From Paracoccaceae bacterium (GTDB taxonomy: Bacteria; Pseudomonadota; Alphaproteobacteria; Rhodobacterales; Rhodobacteraceae), in assembly GCA_947468085.1 (NCBI GenBank), contig CANIKY010000022.1, positions 1 through 38,148 of the forward strand: a stretch of 38,148 nucleotides of DNA. The letters run 5' to 3'. A program made the position numbers and the translations under genes. Below the pieces are notes generated by a model that saw nothing but the letters and a program-made list of their open reading frames with translations, ran no database searches and was not told where the DNA came from. Below, in pieces: positions 8,992-21,006 of the stretch (the stretch's first letter is position 1; each line of letters begins with the position of its first letter).

Positions 8992-10203
8992 TTACGCCAC
9001 GGCGCGCGCCAGCGCGCACTGTTGCCACAACGAATGCAAGGCCTGACCAAGGTGATCAATGTCGGCATCGCTATGGAAGGGCGAGGGCGTTATGCGCAAA
9101 CGCTCTGTCCCTTTGGGCACGGTGGGGTAGTTGATCGGCTGCACATAGATACCCCAATCGCGCATCAAAATGTCAGAGATCATCCGGCACTTGACCGGAT
9201 CGCCGATCACCACGGGCACGATGTGGCTTTCGTTGGCCATATGCGGAATGCCAAATTTATCCAACTTTGCCCGCAGCTTGGCCACTTGGGCCCGCTGGCC
9301 CTCACGCTCTACCTGCGAAGTTTTGAGATGCTTGATCGACGCCGTCGCCGCCGCAGCGATGGCGGGGGGCAGAGCTGTGGTGAAAATAAACCCCGAAGCA
9401 AAGCTGCGGATAAAATCGCACAGATTGGCCGAGCCGGTGATATAGCCGCCAACCACGCCGTAAGCTTTACCCAAAGTGCCTTCGATTAGATCAATCTGGT
9501 CAGCCAGACCTTCACGCTCGCTGACGCCGCCGCCGCGCGGGCCATACATGCCCACGGCGTGCACCTCGTCGATATAGGTCAGCGCGCCATGGGCCTTGGC
9601 GACCTGCACGATTTCCTTAATGGGGGCGATGTCGCCGTCCATTGAATAAACACTTTCAAAGGCCACGATCTTGGGCCTGTCCCCCACAGCCGCCAGTTTG
9701 CGATCAAGATCGCGCCAGTCGTTGTGGTTCCAGATCACCTTGTCGGCGCGCGAATGGCGCACCCCTTCGATCATGCTGGCATGGTTGCCTGCATCCGACA
9801 GAATCACCGCATCCTTGATCCGGCTGCCCAAGGTCGACAAAGCGGCCCAGTTTGACACATAGCCCGATGTGAACAGCAGCGCCGCGTCCTTACCATGCAG
9901 ATCGGCCAGTTCCGCCTCTAGCAGCAGGTGTTTGTGGTTGTTGCCCGAAATGTTGCGCGTGCCGCCTGCACTTATGCCGCCGTCTTGCACGGCCTCGACC
10001 ATTGCTTTGACGACATCAGGATGCTGGCCCATGCCGAGGTAATCGTTCGAGCACCACACCGTCACTTCGGCCACTTTGCCGTCTTTGTGATTGTTGGCCC
10101 TTGGGTAAGACCCGCGCTTACGGTCAAGCTCGGCAAAGGTGCGGTAATTGCCTTCGGCTTTCAACGCGTCAAGCTGGCTGCGGAAAATCTGGTCAAAGTC
10201 CAT
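8992..10203 (-). CDS. hemA: 5-Aminolevulinate synthase
   Basis: Pyridoxal-phosphate enzyme that condenses glycine and succinyl-CoA, the entry step of tetrapyrrole synthesis in alphaproteobacteria. The protein has 403 residues. Visible family motifs are [66 protein letters not shown] and the PLP-lysine motif [13 protein letters not shown]; the C-terminal half has [18 protein letters not shown]. The start is the ATG at 10203 behind GGGGAC; the upstream TTG at 10215 is not needed. It overlaps the end of puhE by 11 bases, so ALA supply is tied to assembly of the photosynthetic apparatus. A second, housekeeping ALA synthase may exist elsewhere. Confidence 0.96.
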   Translation of the reverse strand: MDFDQIFRSQLDALKAEGNYRTFAELDRKRGSYPRANNHKDGKVAEVTVWCSNDYLGMGQHPDVVKAMVEAVQDGGISAGGTRNISGNNHKHLLLEAELADLHGKDAALLFTSGYVSNWAALSTLGSRIKDAVILSDAGNHASMIEGVRHSRADKVIWNHNDWRDLDRKLAAVGDRPKIVAFESVYSMDGDIAPIKEIVQVAKAHGALTYIDEVHAVGMYGPRGGGVSEREGLADQIDLIEGTLGKAYGVVGGYITGSANLCDFIRSFASGFIFTTALPPAIAAAATASIKHLKTSQVEREGQRAQVAKLRAKLDKFGIPHMANESHIVPVVIGDPVKCRMISDILMRDWGIYVQPINYPTVPKGTERLRITPSPFHSDADIDHLGQALHSLWQQCALARAVA

Positions 10204-10999
10204 TAGCGTCCCCAAGATCTTTTTGCGGTTTTGCGGCGGGCATCATCCAGCGCCACAGCTTTTCGTCTGGCAGTGGCAGCACCATAAACCAGTGCTCTAG
10301 CAAGGCCAGCAGGCATAGGCAGGTGAGGAGCGCATAGCCCACAGACATACCCGGGTGTTCTACGTTGATCGCCCGTTCCAAAAGCAGGGCGGAAAATACG
10401 GTCAGGCACGAAACAGAAACCGGAAAAAGCGCTGTCATGCGCCCAATGCGGAAGTGGCTGGCCAGATGGGACAGCGGCTTGGGCAAAAAGTGCACATTGA
10501 TGCGCGGAACGCCCAGAAACAGGTTCAACTTGGCCGAAATGCGGGCGACGAAAAGCAGCCCAAAGGTGCCAAAGGCAAAAGGATTGGCCGCGTCAATCGT
10601 GGCAAGGCCCAAACCGGCCAAAGTTGCCACCAACAGCGCCTCGTGCCAGGCAATCGTGCCCACTGCGCGCCAAAAGCGATCCTTTTGCGAGGCGAACGGC
10701 GGGCAGGGGTGGGTGTTGGGGCCAGTGATCACACCCGACAGAAAGGCCAATTCGATCCAACCCCAAAGGGCCAAGGCGGCCAGAAAGGCCAGATAGATGC
10801 CTTCCGTCGACAAGTCCATCAAAGATGCACGCGCGGCAAGCAAACCAACCGCCAGCAACGGCAGTCCCACAATCACCGAAGTTTTGTGATCTTGCGCCGT
10901 GCCATTATCGGCCACGCGCACCCGCCATAGGATGATGCCTGTGGAAAACCACCAAAGAAGCAAGGTGATGAGGGCTGCAACCCAAGGGCTATCGATCAT
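10193..10999 (-). CDS. puhE: Photosynthetic complex assembly protein PuhE
   Basis: Integral membrane protein of 268 residues, DUF3623 family, with about seven hydrophobic segments. PuhE is encoded with puhA in purple bacteria and affects reaction-centre assembly and bacteriochlorophyll levels; its biochemical action is not known. The N-terminus [21 protein letters not shown] and the [19 protein letters not shown] segment are characteristic. It follows acsF by 69 bases and overlaps hemA. Identification rests on family recognition and the puhABC-bciE-acsF-puhE order. Confidence 0.92.
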   Translation of the reverse strand: MIDSPWVAALITLLLWWFSTGIILWRVRVADNGTAQDHKTSVIVGLPLLAVGLLAARASLMDLSTEGIYLAFLAALALWGWIELAFLSGVITGPNTHPCPPFASQKDRFWRAVGTIAWHEALLVATLAGLGLATIDAANPFAFGTFGLLFVARISAKLNLFLGVPRINVHFLPKPLSHLASHFRIGRMTALFPVSVSCLTVFSALLLERAINVEHPGMSVGYALLTCLCLLALLEHWFMVLPLPDEKLWRWMMPAAKPQKDLGDANGL

Positions 11000-11068
11000 G
11001 CCGGCCCCTTAGACACGCGATAGACGACACGCAGGCGCGCCGTCTGGTGGGCATATGACAGACACTGT

Positions 11069-12166
11069 TCAATAGACCGGTTCCATCCGCACGCTCTTGG
11101 GCGGCTCACTTTTGATCACAGGAATCGTGTACAGCGACACAAAAGTCACAGCCGCGATCACCGCACCCCGCTTGGCCTTGATCCACCCGGCCAAACCGCC
11201 TTGCCTTTTACCCGCATCCATCAGGCCAAAGGCATCGCGCATGCGGCGCAGGTTGGGCAGCCAGCGTTTGTGGTCAATGTCCAGCTCCACCGGAAAAACC
11301 TGCCGCGCAATGGCAGAGGTTTTGCGGTATACCTCTTGGTCATACCATTCGATATCGACGCCCAAGGCCTTGTGGAATTCGGGACGCGCATGGTCGCGGA
11401 CATACATGGTGGAATAGACCGCCGTCAAAAAGAAGCGGATCCATAGCTTGTTGGCAAAGGATTGCGTCAACTTAGGATCGGTGCGCATCAACAAAGCGAA
11501 GGCTTCGCCATGGCTGAATTCGTCATTGCACCATTCGCGGAACCATTTGAAAATCGGGTGAAAGCGTTGGTCAGGGTTGGCTTCCAGATGGCGGAAGATG
11601 GTGATGTAGCGCGCATAGCCAATCTTTTCCGACAGATAGGTGGCGTAAAAGATGAATTTTGGCCGGAAATAGGTGTATTTCTTGGCCTTGGTCAGAAATC
11701 CAAGGTTCACCGCCACACCCGCCTCGCGCAGCGCATCGTTGATAAAACCGGCGTGGCGGGCTTCATCGCGGGCCATGAAGTTGAACAGTTCGCAGATGTC
11801 AGGATTGTTGCCGCGCCGCTTCATTTCCTTGTAAAGCACGCAGCCCGAAAACTCGGCGGTGCAGGATGACACCAGAAAATCGATAAACTCGCGCTTAAGC
11901 TTGGGCTCCATCCCGTCCCAATCGGCGTCCCATTCGGCGTTTTTCTTGAAATGGGCCTTGTTTGGGTCAGAGCGCATCTTTTCCAAAAGCGCATCCCAGT
12001 CGGCGCGTACCGGCGTGACATCAATGCGGTCCATCTCGTCAAAGTCGGTGGTGTAAAAGCGCGGGTTCAACAGGGTGGTTTCGGTGGCCATGGCCTGCGT
12101 GTCTTGCTGGGTTTGAACGGCGAGCTCGGCATATTCAGCGTCTAGCGCCTTGGGGGTCGCGTTCAT
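11069..12166 (-). CDS. acsF: Aerobic Mg-protoporphyrin IX monomethyl ester cyclase AcsF
   Basis: Di-iron, oxygen-dependent enzyme that closes the isocyclic E ring to give divinyl protochlorophyllide. The protein has 365 residues. The two metal-binding repeats are visible: E105 and DEARH (134-138), then E180 and DEFSH (215-219). The C-terminus has a hydrophobic stretch (about 331-348) and ends RMEPVY. The start overlaps the stop of bciE (ATGA on the minus strand). AcsF of alphaproteobacteria needs the small partner BciE, which is the gene directly before it. It is the only cyclase gene in this window. Confidence 0.97.
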   Translation of the reverse strand: MNATPKALDAEYAELAVQTQQDTQAMATETTLLNPRFYTTDFDEMDRIDVTPVRADWDALLEKMRSDPNKAHFKKNAEWDADWDGMEPKLKREFIDFLVSSCTAEFSGCVLYKEMKRRGNNPDICELFNFMARDEARHAGFINDALREAGVAVNLGFLTKAKKYTYFRPKFIFYATYLSEKIGYARYITIFRHLEANPDQRFHPIFKWFREWCNDEFSHGEAFALLMRTDPKLTQSFANKLWIRFFLTAVYSTMYVRDHARPEFHKALGVDIEWYDQEVYRKTSAIARQVFPVELDIDHKRWLPNLRRMRDAFGLMDAGKRQGGLAGWIKAKRGAVIAAVTFVSLYTIPVIKSEPPKSVRMEPVY

Positions 12167-12459
12167 AGTGTCACCTCATCGGAAAACGAAAATTCGCATA
12201 ATTCCATAAAACCAAAGTCACCCGTCATCCGGGTCCACATTCGTTCCAGCGCCGAGGCGCGGGTGATTGTGGCTTGGCGATCTTCAATGATCAACTCGCC
12301 ATAAGCGGCAAGGATCGGTTTGCCATGCACCAGAACCTCGTCGCCCGGATGGACAACAGCGCCATTGTTAAACTTCACATGCGCATGCAGACTTTCGAAG
12401 CGATGACTGACTTCGACAGTGCAAGGCACTTCCTCGGCATATCGACTGAAAATTCCCAT
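12163..12459 (-). CDS. bciE: BciE-type auxiliary subunit of the aerobic cyclase
   Basis: Small protein of 98 residues between puhC and acsF. In Rhodobacter sphaeroides and relatives a protein encoded beside acsF, named BciE, is required for AcsF activity; this gene has the same size and place. The start is the ATG at 12459 (MGIFSRYAEEVPC); an upstream open frame overlapping puhC is ignored. The sequence contains VHPGDEVLVHGKPILAAYGE and ITRASALERMWTRMTGD, and ends with an acidic LCEFSFSDEV tail. The stop overlaps the acsF start, which implies coupled synthesis. The assignment follows from context and family memory; no motif of known chemistry is seen. Confidence 0.82.
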   Translation of the reverse strand: MGIFSRYAEEVPCTVEVSHRFESLHAHVKFNNGAVVHPGDEVLVHGKPILAAYGELIIEDRQATITRASALERMWTRMTGDFGFMELCEFSFSDEVTL

Positions 12460-12481
12460 CGTTTGGTTCCCATTCTTGTTG

Positions 12482-12937
12482 TTAGTTTTGCGACATGAGC
12501 CGTTCGAACGCGGCCCTATTGTCTGATCCGAAGGCGCCCAATTCGGCACTCCATCCAGAGTGGTCATCCAAGGCCGACAGGCGACCATTTTCATATCTTA
12601 CAATACGCAAAGGAAGCAGTTTATCAACACCCGCTGTCAGGCGGGCGCGTTCCATTGCGTTTTGAATGACGGTGATAAAGCCGCCATGGGGCAGGTCTAT
12701 CAAGACGTTTCCATCCGTATCAAGCACGGTGACAGCCTGCGCCCCACCACCTTGCAGGATGATCGACCGCTCTTGCACCACCTCGGCCGATTTTGGCACA
12801 CCCACATGGGCGCGGCCGGAATAGACAGCGTAAGACACAAGAAGTAGGCTGGTCAGCACCAGAGCCAGAATGGCCCGCAGCAAGGGCGCGGGGATCTTAT
12901 CTGGGTAATCTGACGGGCGGGTGTAGGTGACAGACAT
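12482..12937 (-). CDS. puhC: Photosynthetic complex assembly protein PuhC
   Basis: Membrane-anchored protein of 151 residues. It has a short cytoplasmic N-terminus, one transmembrane helix (about residues 20-41, LLRAILALVLTSLLLVSYAVY), and a periplasmic domain with VLDTDGNVLIDLPHGGFITV. PuhC is needed for proper RC-LH1 assembly and organisation in Rhodobacter. It lies four bases after puhB and 22 bases before bciE. Size, topology and operon place agree with the family. Confidence 0.92.
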   Translation of the reverse strand: MSVTYTRPSDYPDKIPAPLLRAILALVLTSLLLVSYAVYSGRAHVGVPKSAEVVQERSIILQGGGAQAVTVLDTDGNVLIDLPHGGFITVIQNAMERARLTAGVDKLLPLRIVRYENGRLSALDDHSGWSAELGAFGSDNRAAFERLMSQN

Positions 12938-12941
12938 GGGG

Positions 12942-13574
12942 CTACTCCGCCGCGCTAAGGGTAAGGCCGGTGCGGGCCAAGGTGACTTCAGGTTGGTTCA
13001 ACCGCGTCTGCGCAGCATCGGCCAGTAGTTTGGCCACGCGCTTTGCATCAGGGATGCAGCGTAGCATCGGGTGGGTTTTTCCCATGTGCCACGGGCGGAC
13101 ATGTGGCCAGCAGACCAGATAGGAAATGGTCGTATCGCCCATGGTTTCCAGTGCAATCGACCCCGTACCATCCTTGCGCAGCACCAGATTGGCATTGGCC
13201 ACCTGTTTGAACGGAATGTTCAGGGTCACCGTCAAAGCCGCCCCGATCCGCATCGCCACGCGGGCGGTGGTTAAGGTGTAAAGCGTTGAGCGCGCTTGGA
13301 TCATCGCCACCAGATAGACCATGGCGCAAAACGCCAAACCAATTGCCAGATAGGGCAGCGTCACCAAAAGGCCCTCCCCCACCGTATCGCCGATGATCGA
13401 GGCGCGCCAGATGGCCAGCGCCACAAAGTAGCCAGCAAACCACGTCATTTTATAAGCATCGCGCGCCAAGGCAAAGCTGCTTGGGCGGCCCTGCCAAAGG
13501 ATCTCCTCGCCCAAAGGCGGGCGGGCCGGCAGGCCCGCCACTGGTTCTGAAGCGAAGTCGTCGTGGCCGCTCAT
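12942..13574 (-). CDS. puhB: Photosynthetic complex assembly protein PuhB
   Basis: Protein of 210 residues with a PH-like domain. PuhB helps assemble the reaction centre and is encoded just after puhA in purple bacteria. Two or three hydrophobic segments lie at about residues 45-100, after the [20 protein letters not shown] motif. [25 protein letters not shown], seen here in shortened form as [11 protein letters not shown], is typical. The ATG overlaps the puhA stop (ATGA). The context gives high confidence. Confidence 0.93.
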   Translation of the reverse strand: MSGHDDFASEPVAGLPARPPLGEEILWQGRPSSFALARDAYKMTWFAGYFVALAIWRASIIGDTVGEGLLVTLPYLAIGLAFCAMVYLVAMIQARSTLYTLTTARVAMRIGAALTVTLNIPFKQVANANLVLRKDGTGSIALETMGDTTISYLVCWPHVRPWHMGKTHPMLRCIPDAKRVAKLLADAAQTRLNQPEVTLARTGLTLSAAE

Positions 13575-14344
13575 GGCTTCCAGCTTTCCGAACCGCCCTT
13601 GCGCTTGTCGGCCGCGTAAAGCGTACCGCCTGCGTAATAAGCACTGATTTTGTCTTCTTCCAGCAGCGTCACTTGTGTAGCGGATCTGGTGGTGGGAACG
13701 CCCCCGAACAGGTCAGATGACAAAGAATTGATCCGCACCCGATCTTTCCAGATCTTCACCATAGGCATCGGCACCAACCGCTTGCCGCCGCCATTAAGGT
13801 TGATCTCCAGATACCGGACCAGCTGCTCCGGCGCATCAACCCACATGTCGGAAATCGTCCCGATCACTTCGTTGTCATTGGCCTGTACCGGCAAGCCGCG
13901 CGGATCGCGCCCGGCCGAGACGCCAAAGGCCGTGGCCACTGCCATGGGCTGGATCTTGGCATGGCCGTGGCCATCCAGTTCCGGCACATCGCGGCGCGGC
14001 GCCCAAGCAGCGGGGCCAACCCCGTCGGCCATCGGGTCACCGAGCGGGGCATGGGGGAAGCCTTCGGACACTGCCGTGCGGCCCAGCGCCACTTCACGCG
14101 CCTCGCGTGCGCCGTTGGGTACAGTCACCTCACCCCGGCCATGCGGCAGAAGAAAGGTTTTGGCGCGCGGCAGCGGAAAGGGCCCCTGATTGGGCGCCGC
14201 GGCGCCGTCTTCAGTTTCCAGCGGATAGCCTTCGCGCATATTCTCGGTTTGCAGATAATAGACCAGCAGCGCGAAAAAGCCCCAAAAAAGCCAGATCGCC
14301 AGGGAAGCCAGGTCGAAGTTGCCGAAGAAATGAGTACCAAGCAT
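13571..14344 (-). CDS. puhA: Photosynthetic reaction centre H subunit
   Basis: H subunit of the reaction centre, 257 residues. It has a single N-terminal membrane helix (about residues 11-32, ending [18 protein letters not shown]) and a cytoplasmic PRC-barrel domain. The domain shows the family features [34 protein letters not shown] and [13 protein letters not shown]. It caps the L/M pair and shapes the proton path to QB. The start at 14344 has an AAGGAAAA ribosome binding site. It follows lhaA by 12 bases and is probably co-transcribed from the upstream bch genes as a superoperon. Confidence 0.97.
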   Translation of the reverse strand: MLGTHFFGNFDLASLAIWLFWGFFALLVYYLQTENMREGYPLETEDGAAAPNQGPFPLPRAKTFLLPHGRGEVTVPNGAREAREVALGRTAVSEGFPHAPLGDPMADGVGPAAWAPRRDVPELDGHGHAKIQPMAVATAFGVSAGRDPRGLPVQANDNEVIGTISDMWVDAPEQLVRYLEINLNGGGKRLVPMPMVKIWKDRVRINSLSSDLFGGVPTTRSATQVTLLEEDKISAYYAGGTLYAADKRKGGSESWKP

Positions 14345-14356
14345 CGGGTTTTCCTT

Positions 14357-15799
14357 TTAGTTTGGAAAGTCAACGAGGCCCACACGGGCCGGGTTAACTT
14401 TGGTTTGTGCGTTGAAGAGAGTGACCCTAACCAAGGGGGCCAAGACGATAAGTGTGGCAAAAATCACCACGATTTCAATCTGATAGACAGCAGCATAGCC
14501 AAAGGCCTTGGTGGCAAACAGCGCACCGAACTTTCCTTGCAGGGCATAGCCGCCGATCCAGTCGCGCAAGGCCCCGCCCAGCGCAATCGAGAGACCCGCC
14601 GCCGTGGCCTGCGCTGCGCCCCAGGCGCCCAGCACCAGCCCACGGCCCGCCCGGCCTTGCTCGGGCATGGCCATAGCGGCGGTCAGGGTTGAGACGGCAA
14701 AAAGCCCCGCCCCAAGCCCGATGCCCCAAGCGCCGGCATAAAACAGCACGCTCGACTTGATGGGGGCTGCAAAGATCACCATCAAAAAGGCCACAACCCC
14801 CACCAAGAGCCCGCGCGCCGCCATGCGGTACATATCTTGTCCCTGCGCCATCCAGCGCCCGGCCAGAATAAAGCCCAAAAGCGCGCCCAAAGCGTTGCAG
14901 GCCGTCAACCAAGTGGTCGCGCCAACCGAAAGACCCAAGATGTCCGCACCATAAGGTTCCAGCAAAACATCTTGCATTTGAAAGCCCATGGTCCCCAGCA
15001 TGACAACCAGCAGCAAGCGCCCCGCGGTGCCGCCCGCCATCAAATCACGCCAGCCTTCTTGGAAGATCGGGCGCACCTTGGCCATTTCTTCTTTGGACAT
15101 GGGCTGAACTTTTTCTTGCTTCCACAGCGCGATCAGGTTCAAGACCATGGTCACAACACCGCAGCCCTGCACAACGCGGATCAGCCTGATCTGGTCAAAA
15201 TCGCGCAAAAGCAGGCCCAAAATCACGGCCGATATCGCCATGCCAAGCAGGTTCATCACATAAAGCAGCGCCACAACCCGTGGCCGCGTCTGTTCCGTTG
15301 CGCGGTCGGATGCCAGCGCCAGACCGGCGGTTTGGGTCATATGCATGCCAATGCCGGTCATCAAAAAGGCCAAGCCCGCCAGCGCCTTACCCGCCCATTC
15401 CGGCCCATGGATCTGGTCACCCGACAGCACGATCAGCGCAAAAGGCATAATCGCCAGCCCGCCCATCTGCCACAGGCTGCCAAACCACAGGTAAGGAATG
15501 CGCTTCCAGCCGATCCAGCTTTTGTGATTGTCCGACTTGTGGCCCAGCATGGCCCGAAACGGGGCCGAGATGACCGGCAAAGCGATCATCACCGCCACCA
15601 CGCTGGCAGGTACCGCCATTTCCACGATCATCACGCGGTTCAGCGTGCCCAAAAGCAGCACCGCGGCCATCCCAACAGAAACCTGAAACAGACCCAAGCG
15701 CAACAGTTGCGCCATGGTCAACCCTTCCGATGCCGCATCGGCAAAGGGCATCCACCTGGCACCTAACTGCTGGATATGTTTGGACTTAAAGACGATCAC
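14357..15799 (-). CDS. lhaA: LhaA, LH1 assembly factor (PucC family)
   Basis: Polytopic membrane protein of about 480 residues and 12 helices, in the BCD (bacteriochlorophyll delivery) family of the major facilitator superfamily. LhaA is needed for LH1 assembly in Rhodobacter, probably by supplying bacteriochlorophyll to nascent alpha and beta subunits. Typical stretches are LGTLNRVMIVEM, FRAMLGHKSDNHKSWIGWKR and LVLGAWGAAQATAAG. I place the start at the GTG at 15799, which overlaps the bchM stop as GTGA and has GGAG about 10 bases upstream. Another GTG at 15817 is possible but would overlap bchM more deeply. Confidence 0.93.
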   Translation of the reverse strand: MIVFKSKHIQQLGARWMPFADAASEGLTMAQLLRLGLFQVSVGMAAVLLLGTLNRVMIVEMAVPASVVAVMIALPVISAPFRAMLGHKSDNHKSWIGWKRIPYLWFGSLWQMGGLAIMPFALIVLSGDQIHGPEWAGKALAGLAFLMTGIGMHMTQTAGLALASDRATEQTRPRVVALLYVMNLLGMAISAVILGLLLRDFDQIRLIRVVQGCGVVTMVLNLIALWKQEKVQPMSKEEMAKVRPIFQEGWRDLMAGGTAGRLLLVVMLGTMGFQMQDVLLEPYGADILGLSVGATTWLTACNALGALLGFILAGRWMAQGQDMYRMAARGLLVGVVAFLMVIFAAPIKSSVLFYAGAWGIGLGAGLFAVSTLTAAMAMPEQGRAGRGLVLGAWGAAQATAAGLSIALGGALRDWIGGYALQGKFGALFATKAFGYAAVYQIEIVVIFATLIVLAPLVRVTLFNAQTKVNPARVGLVDFPN

Positions 15800-16460
15800 G
15801 CCCGATACTCCAGACACTCCGAAATATAAAACCCGCGTGAGACACGCTCGACCTTGGTCAAACGCGCGTCAGTCGCGCGGTTCAGCGTGGCGAAGGCATG
15901 CGGCACCATGATCGGGCTGCGATCCGACCTTGGGAAAGCCTTGCCTAAGGTCCAGAATGTCATCAAGAACGCCGTGCGCGGGGCCACCGTGAAAACCACT
16001 GCCTGCGCGGTATTGCGACCCAAGCGGTGCAAGGCGGCGGTGATATCCTCGGTTCCGTAGTAAATCAGGCTATCCATCGCCAAGACAAAGTCAAAGCGCC
16101 CGTAGTCCGCCGTCATATCGCCGCTGGCAAAGGTGACTTTATGGGCATGCTCGGGCGGCAGGCGATTGCGTGCGATTTCTACCAACGCGGGCGAGATATC
16201 CACCGCCATAACGTCCGCCCCGCGCGCGGCCAGTTCCGCCGTCATCTGCCCCGCCCCGCAACCCGCATCCAGCACCCGCACACCGCGCAGATCCACGGGC
16301 AAGCGGCCCAGCATCACAGCGCGCATCCGGTCGCGCCCCTCGCGCACGGTCTGGCGAATGCCACTAACCGGCGCGTCAGAGGTCAACCGCTCCCACACTT
16401 TGGTGGCGGATCGGTCGAAGTAGTCTTCGACCCGCGACAGGGTGGATGCGTAGTCAGCCA

Positions 16461-16461
<1 letters not shown>
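15796..16461 (-). CDS. bchM: Mg-protoporphyrin IX O-methyltransferase
   Basis: SAM-dependent methyltransferase, 221 residues, which methylates the ring C propionate of Mg-protoporphyrin IX; its product is the AcsF substrate. The SAM-binding motif is VLDAGCGAGQMTAELAARGA, with VDIS after it. The family segment FTVAPRTAFLMTFWTLGKAFPRSDRSP lies later; parts such as LGKAFPRSDRSP are diagnostic. The ATG at 16461 overlaps the bchL stop (TGATG); the preceding TTG is unlikely. It precedes lhaA with a four-base overlap. Confidence 0.96.
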
Positions 16462-17423
<962 letters not shown>

Positions 17424-17442
17424 CTAAGTTGGGATGCTATCA

Positions 17443-20400
17443 TCATTCGGCGGCAATCCCTTCCAAACGGTCTTCCAGTTCATCAGCCGCGTTTTGCAAG
17501 GCGGCCAAAGTAGCGGCGTCAGGCGACCAATACGACCGTTCAGACGCTTCGATCAGGCGGTTCGCCATCCGCGCGCTGGCTTGCGGGTTCAGCGCCGCCA
17601 AACGCTTGCGCATCGCCTCGTCCAGCACAAAGGTTTCCGACAGGCGCTGATAGACCCACGGGTCCACCGCTTCGGCTGTGGCCGACCAGCCCATGGTGTT
17701 GGTCACATGTGATTCGATCTGGCGCACGCCTTCGGCCCCATGTTTCAGCAGCCCCTCGTAGAATTTGGGGTTCAGCGTGCGCGAGCGGCTTTCAAGGGCG
17801 ATTTGATCGCGAAGCGTGCGGATCTTGCCCGTCCCGCGCGTTTGGTCCGAGATATAGACCGGCGTCTCCGTGCCCCGCTGGCGCTTGACCGCCCGCGCGA
17901 TGCCGCCCAGCGTGTCAAAGTAGTGATCCACCGAGGTGACGCCCAGTTCGACCGATTCAAGGTTTTGATAGGCCATTTCGACGTTCTTCAACGCTTTTTG
18001 CATCAAAGCCGCCTGTTTGACCGGCTTGCCATTCATCCCATAGGCAAAGGATTTGCGGGCTTCATAGGCATCGGCCAACTCGTTTTCATCGCCAAAGGCC
18101 GAGCTGTCGACCAATTGGTTGACGTTTGATCCATAAGCCCCTTCGGCATTGGAAAACACCCGCAGAGAGGCCGTTTCCATGTCGCAGCCCATCTGCTCGG
18201 CATAGGCCAGCGCATGGGCGCGGATGAAGTTTTGCGCCAAGGGTTCGTCGGCCATGGCGCATTTGTAGGCCGCCTCAGCCAGCATCTTGGTTTGCAACGG
18301 AAGCAGATCGCGGAAGATGCCCGACAAGGTCATCAAAACATCGATCCGCGGGCGGCCCAAATCGGCAAGTGCCACCAGATCAGCCCCGCACAGGCGACCA
18401 TAGGCGTCAAAGCGCGGCTTGGCACCCATCAGCGCCAAGGCTTGGGCAATCGGCCCGCCGTCCGACTTGATATTGTCCGATCCCCACAGCACCAGCGCGA
18501 TCGAACGCGGCAGTGTCGGGTGGGCGGCCAGCAACTTATCCGCTTGCGCCGCGCCATCTCGCAGGGCGAATTCGGTGGGCATGCGGAAGGGGTCAAAGGC
18601 ATGGATATTGCGCCCCGTGGGCAGGATTTGCGGCGAACGGATCAGATCACCGCCGGGCACGGGCTTGATAAAGCGGGCCGACATGGCGCGCAAAATGCCC
18701 GGAATTTCCGTATCTTCCTGCAATTGCTTGTTAATTCTGGCGCGCTGAAGGTCATCCATCGGCGGCAGCAGGTCCAAATAGTCGGCGCGGGCCTGATCGG
18801 ACATCGCCTTGCCGACGATGTGCAAGCCATCGGGGATCAGGGCATCCTCGGCTTCGAGCAGTTTGAGCCAGAGGGCGGCAGGTTTTTGGCCGCCCATGTC
18901 GACCACGGTGGCTTGCTCGGTGATCAGCGCCTCAAGATCGGCGCGGTCGGAGGCATCAGCGGGCATCGAGCGCCAGCGCGTCAGGCTGTCTTTCAGGTCA
19001 ATCAGTCCCTTATACAGGCCCGCTTGGGCCAAGGGCGGGGTCAGGTGGGTGATGATGATAGCATTAGAGCGGCGCTTGGCCAAGCTGGCTTCTGACGGAT
19101 TGTTGGCGGCATAAAGGTAGATATTGGGCACTTCGCCAATCAAACGGTCAGGCCAGTCGCGCGCGCCCAAGCCTGCTTGCTTGCCGGGCATGAATTCTAG
19201 CGCGCCGTGCATTCCAAAATGTAAGAAGACATCGGCGCGGTAGGTGTTGCGCATCCAGAGATAGAACTGCACGAAGGCATGGGTCGGCGCAAAGCCGCGT
19301 TCAAACAGCAGGCGCATCGGATCGCCTTCGTAGCCAAAGGTCGGCTGCAATCCGATGAAGATATTGCCCAACTGGCGGCCAAGGACAAAGACGTTGCGTC
19401 CGTCGCTTTGCACTTTGCCCGGCGCGGGGCCCCAGACAGCTTCGATCACCTTCAGGGGCGGCGTGTTGCGCACGATCGTGTCGGCATCGACAAAGGCTGC
19501 AACATTCGCCGGTTGGCCATAGGTTTTGGAATTGCCACCCAAAACCGCCTCGCGCAGGTCTTGCACGGTTTCGGGCACATCAAGCGTATAACCTTCGGCT
19601 TTCATACCCTTAAGGGTGTTGTGCAGGCTTTCAAATACGGACAGGTAGGCCGCCGTCCCCGCAGCGCCCGCATTGGGCGGAAAGCCAAAAAGTACAATCC
19701 CGACCTTCTTATCGGCATTGCTCAACTGGCGCAGTTTGGCCATGCGATGGGTCTTTTCGGCCAAGGATGTGATGCGTTCATGGCAGGGCGACATGGCGCG
19801 GCTGTCGGGAGAGCCTTTGCACATATGGCTGCAACCAGTGCATCCGTCTTCACCGTGGCGACCGGCAAAGACGGTGGGGTTGGTAGCGCCGTCAATCTCG
19901 GGCAGAGCGATCAGCATGGTGGTTTCGATAGGGCCAAGGCCCGTGCCGGCATTGGCCCATTGGCCTAGCGTTTGGAATTCCAACGGATGAGCCGCGATAT
20001 AGGGCACGTCAAGCTCGGCCAAAGCCTCAACTGCAGCGGGGCTGTCGTTATAGGCGGGGCCACCTACCAGCGAAAAGCCGGTTAGCGAAACCATGGTATC
20101 GACGCCCTTGCCCGTCTTGAAATAGGCGTTGATTGCAGGCCGGCCATCCAGCCCGCCTGCAAAGGCAGGAATGCAGGCGATGCCCTTGGCTTCAAAGGCG
20201 GCGATTACGGCGTCGTAATGCGCCGTATCTGACGCCAGCACATAAGAGCGCAACATCAAAAGGCCCACGGTCTGCGTGGCCCCAGCAGGGCGTGGCAGAT
20301 CGGCAAGGTTGGTGGTGATGCGGCCAGGAAGCTTGGGGTGATACAGGCCCACATCAGGGTAATCGACCGGCGCTTTGGCCACAGCGCCGCGCCAATCCTT

Positions 20401-21006
20401 GCGCGTGGCATAGCGGCCGATCAGAAAGCGGACCATCTGTTCGATATTGTCGTCCGACCCGCCCAGCCAATACTGCATCGACAAGAACCAAGCGCGCAAA
20501 TCCTGCGCTTTGCCGGGGATCCAGCGCAGGATCTTGGGCAGGCGCCGCAGCATCGACATTTGCTTTTCGCCGGAATTGGCCGAGGTTTTGGCACTGGGTT
20601 TCAGCTTTTTCAAAAGCTCCATCGTCATAGACGCGGGCTTGGACATGTCCAGATCGCCCATCTTGGTCAGCTTCACGATGGCGCTGTCGGCGATAACCCC
20701 GATAAAGGCATCCACACGGGGGCGGGCCTCTTTCAGGTCGGGCAGGATGGCGGTGATGTGTTCTTCGATGAACAAAAGGTTGGCGACCACGATGTCAGCG
20801 GTTTTCAGCGCCTGTCTGCAGTGGGCAAGGGAAGCTGGATTTTCGGCCCATTCGGCGGCGGCGTGGATCGAGATGGAGAGGCCGGGAAAATCTTTGGCCA
20901 AGCGCGGAGCGATACGGGCGGCAGGGCCTGCGGCGTGTTGATCCAGCGTTACGACAACAATGTTGTAGCCGACGCGGGTGCCGTTCATGGGGGTATCAGC
21001 GCGCAT
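17443..21006 (-). CDS. bchH: Magnesium chelatase subunit H
   Basis: Large porphyrin-binding subunit of Mg-chelatase, 1187 residues, which inserts Mg2+ into protoporphyrin IX with BchI and BchD; those two genes are not in the window. It has the CobN/Mg-chelatase architecture. Recognisable stretches are the N-terminal [52 protein letters not shown] and [21 protein letters not shown] use the ATG at 21006, which overlaps the bchB stop; the ATG at 20988 (MNGTRVGYN) is an alternative, but neither has a strong SD. The enzyme opens the Mg branch and is a usual control point in tetrapyrrole flow. Confidence 0.97.
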   Translation of the reverse strand: MRADTPMNGTRVGYNIVVVTLDQHAAGPAARIAPRLAKDFPGLSISIHAAAEWAENPASLAHCRQALKTADIVVANLLFIEEHITAILPDLKEARPRVDAFIGVIADSAIVKLTKMGDLDMSKPASMTMELLKKLKPSAKTSANSGEKQMSMLRRLPKILRWIPGKAQDLRAWFLSMQYWLGGSDDNIEQMVRFLIGRYATRKDWRGAVAKAPVDYPDVGLYHPKLPGRITTNLADLPRPAGATQTVGLLMLRSYVLASDTAHYDAVIAAFEAKGIACIPAFAGGLDGRPAINAYFKTGKGVDTMVSLTGFSLVGGPAYNDSPAAVEALAELDVPYIAAHPLEFQTLGQWANAGTGLGPIETTMLIALPEIDGATNPTVFAGRHGEDGCTGCSHMCKGSPDSRAMSPCHERITSLAEKTHRMAKLRQLSNADKKVGIVLFGFPPNAGAAGTAAYLSVFESLHNTLKGMKAEGYTLDVPETVQDLREAVLGGNSKTYGQPANVAAFVDADTIVRNTPPLKVIEAVWGPAPGKVQSDGRNVFVLGRQLGNIFIGLQPTFGYEGDPMRLLFERGFAPTHAFVQFYLWMRNTYRADVFLHFGMHGALEFMPGKQAGLGARDWPDRLIGEVPNIYLYAANNPSEASLAKRRSNAIIITHLTPPLAQAGLYKGLIDLKDSLTRWRSMPADASDRADLEALITEQATVVDMGGQKPAALWLKLLEAEDALIPDGLHIVGKAMSDQARADYLDLLPPMDDLQRARINKQLQEDTEIPGILRAMSARFIKPVPGGDLIRSPQILPTGRNIHAFDPFRMPTEFALRDGAAQADKLLAAHPTLPRSIALVLWGSDNIKSDGGPIAQALALMGAKPRFDAYGRLCGADLVALADLGRPRIDVLMTLSGIFRDLLPLQTKMLAEAAYKCAMADEPLAQNFIRAHALAYAEQMGCDMETASLRVFSNAEGAYGSNVNQLVDSSAFGDENELADAYEARKSFAYGMNGKPVKQAALMQKALKNVEMAYQNLESVELGVTSVDHYFDTLGGIARAVKRQRGTETPVYISDQTRGTGKIRTLRDQIALESRSRTLNPKFYEGLLKHGAEGVRQIESHVTNTMGWSATAEAVDPWVYQRLSETFVLDEAMRKRLAALNPQASARMANRLIEASERSYWSPDAATLAALQNAADELEDRLEGIAAE

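Noticed and set aside
14837-15766. Long open frame of 309 codons on the plus strand opposite lhaA
   Set aside because: It mirrors lhaA in another frame and its translation is a low-complexity mix rich in His, Gln and Arg, as is usual for antisense shadows in GC-rich genes.
18214-19095. Open frame of 293 codons on the plus strand opposite bchH
   Set aside because: Antisense to a well-supported BchH; no motif, no ribosome site and biased composition.
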